Source: Trichomonas vaginalis G3 (Eukaryota > Parabasalia > Trichomonadida > Trichomonadidae). From it: 64,000 bases of DNA. The stretch covers positions 13,884,205-13,948,204 of the forward strand of contig NC_067206.1 in the NCBI RefSeq assembly GCF_026262505.1. The letters run 5' to 3'. Positions 63,903-64,000 of the stretch are shown here, piece by piece. The notes below the pieces were generated by a model, which was given only the letters and a program-made list of their open reading frames with translations, was not told the DNA's origin and searched no databases. The position numbers and the translations under genes were made by a program. Each line of letters begins with the position of its first letter. Positions within the stretch are counted from its first letter, which is position 1.

Positions 63903-64000
63903 ATGGCCTTAACAAAGAATTTTTCAAGTGATATTTTATATTCATCAACTATTTTATTATAAATATCATTATATGTTAAATGAAGTTCAGTTGTTGTTCC
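63899..64000 (-). CDS. P3 unknown protein, C-terminal end only (cut by window)
   Basis: The last 100 bases, read on the minus strand, match the end of the P2 gene at 36440-37111 (YNDIYNKIVDEYKIS, ending in a Phe-rich tail). The rest lies beyond the window. It confirms that the P3 gene order mirrors P2 here. Confidence 0.6.
   Translation of the reverse strand, partial: GTTTELHLTYNDIYNKIVDEYKISLEKFFVKAI

Larger units (their letters stand above)
48988..64000 (+). mobile_element. Polinton/Maverick P3, continues past the window
   Basis: It opens with AGTAGTATATATGGATG inside the place where the right terminal repeat of P2 should end, so it probably inserted into P2. It shows 15 kb of an element: unknown gene, polymerase B, integrase, small genes, KilA-N and primase-helicase cassettes, fibre, and the first structural genes, which run in the same order as in P2 but mirrored. 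The capsid and ATPase should follow to the right. It looks nearly whole in this part, with perhaps four or five breaks, so it is young. Confidence 0.85.

Overview
The window is AT-rich and almost entirely made of mobile DNA. I see no convincing host gene, rRNA or tRNA. The mixture points to a trichomonad, most likely Trichomonas vaginalis or a close relative: three Polinton/Maverick elements, a Tvmar-like mariner, a MULE-type transposase, foldback elements and many short coding-period tandem arrays. The species call is an inference from this mixture and from the intron-free, closely packed genes.

Layout: 1-2373 is non-coding DNA with a five-copy 120-bp array and one arm of a foldback repeat. 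2374-6830 is a candidate MULE-type element with a transposase (minus strand), a decayed upstream coding region and a 21-bp array. 6845-7905 is a 24-bp satellite. 7906-19430 is an old, heavily broken Polinton of one lineage (P1) with capsid, packaging ATPase and SF3 helicase remnants and long intergenic palindromic repeats. 19431-25373 has an assembly gap, decayed coding scraps, and a decayed gene split by a stack of nested insertions (1-kb triple-hairpin element, then a foldback, then a mariner inside the foldback). 26603-29205 holds a DDE transposase fused in frame to a ubiquitin-specific protease domain, itself interrupted by a 597-bp insertion with a 9-bp target duplication. A second triple-hairpin element follows at 29672-30722.

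From 31608 to the window end lie two Polintons of a second, younger-looking lineage. P2 (31608-48987) runs capsid end to polymerase end. P3 starts at 48988, inside what should be the right terminal repeat of P2, and runs polymerase end to capsid end past the window edge. Their polymerase/integrase halves are near-identical and face each other as an inverted duplication of about 6.6 kb. Shared parts are a protein-primed DNA polymerase B carrying an HNH-like zinc block, a retroviral-type integrase, a double-jelly-roll-type major capsid protein, a packaging ATPase, a collar-type fibre and several unknown genes. P3 also has a PrimPol/SF3 helicase gene and a KilA-N gene as cassettes bordered by a repeated hairpin-rich spacer; P2 has a different cassette set there, including a T5orf172-like gene.

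The polymerase, primase-helicase and integrase would replicate and insert the element. The capsid, ATPase, small amphipathic proteins and fibre suggest an element descended from, or still able to pass as, a virus. P1 is clearly a fossil, P2 is broken in roughly a dozen places, and P3 looks close to whole in the part visible, with a handful of breaks. I recognised no adenain-type maturation protease.
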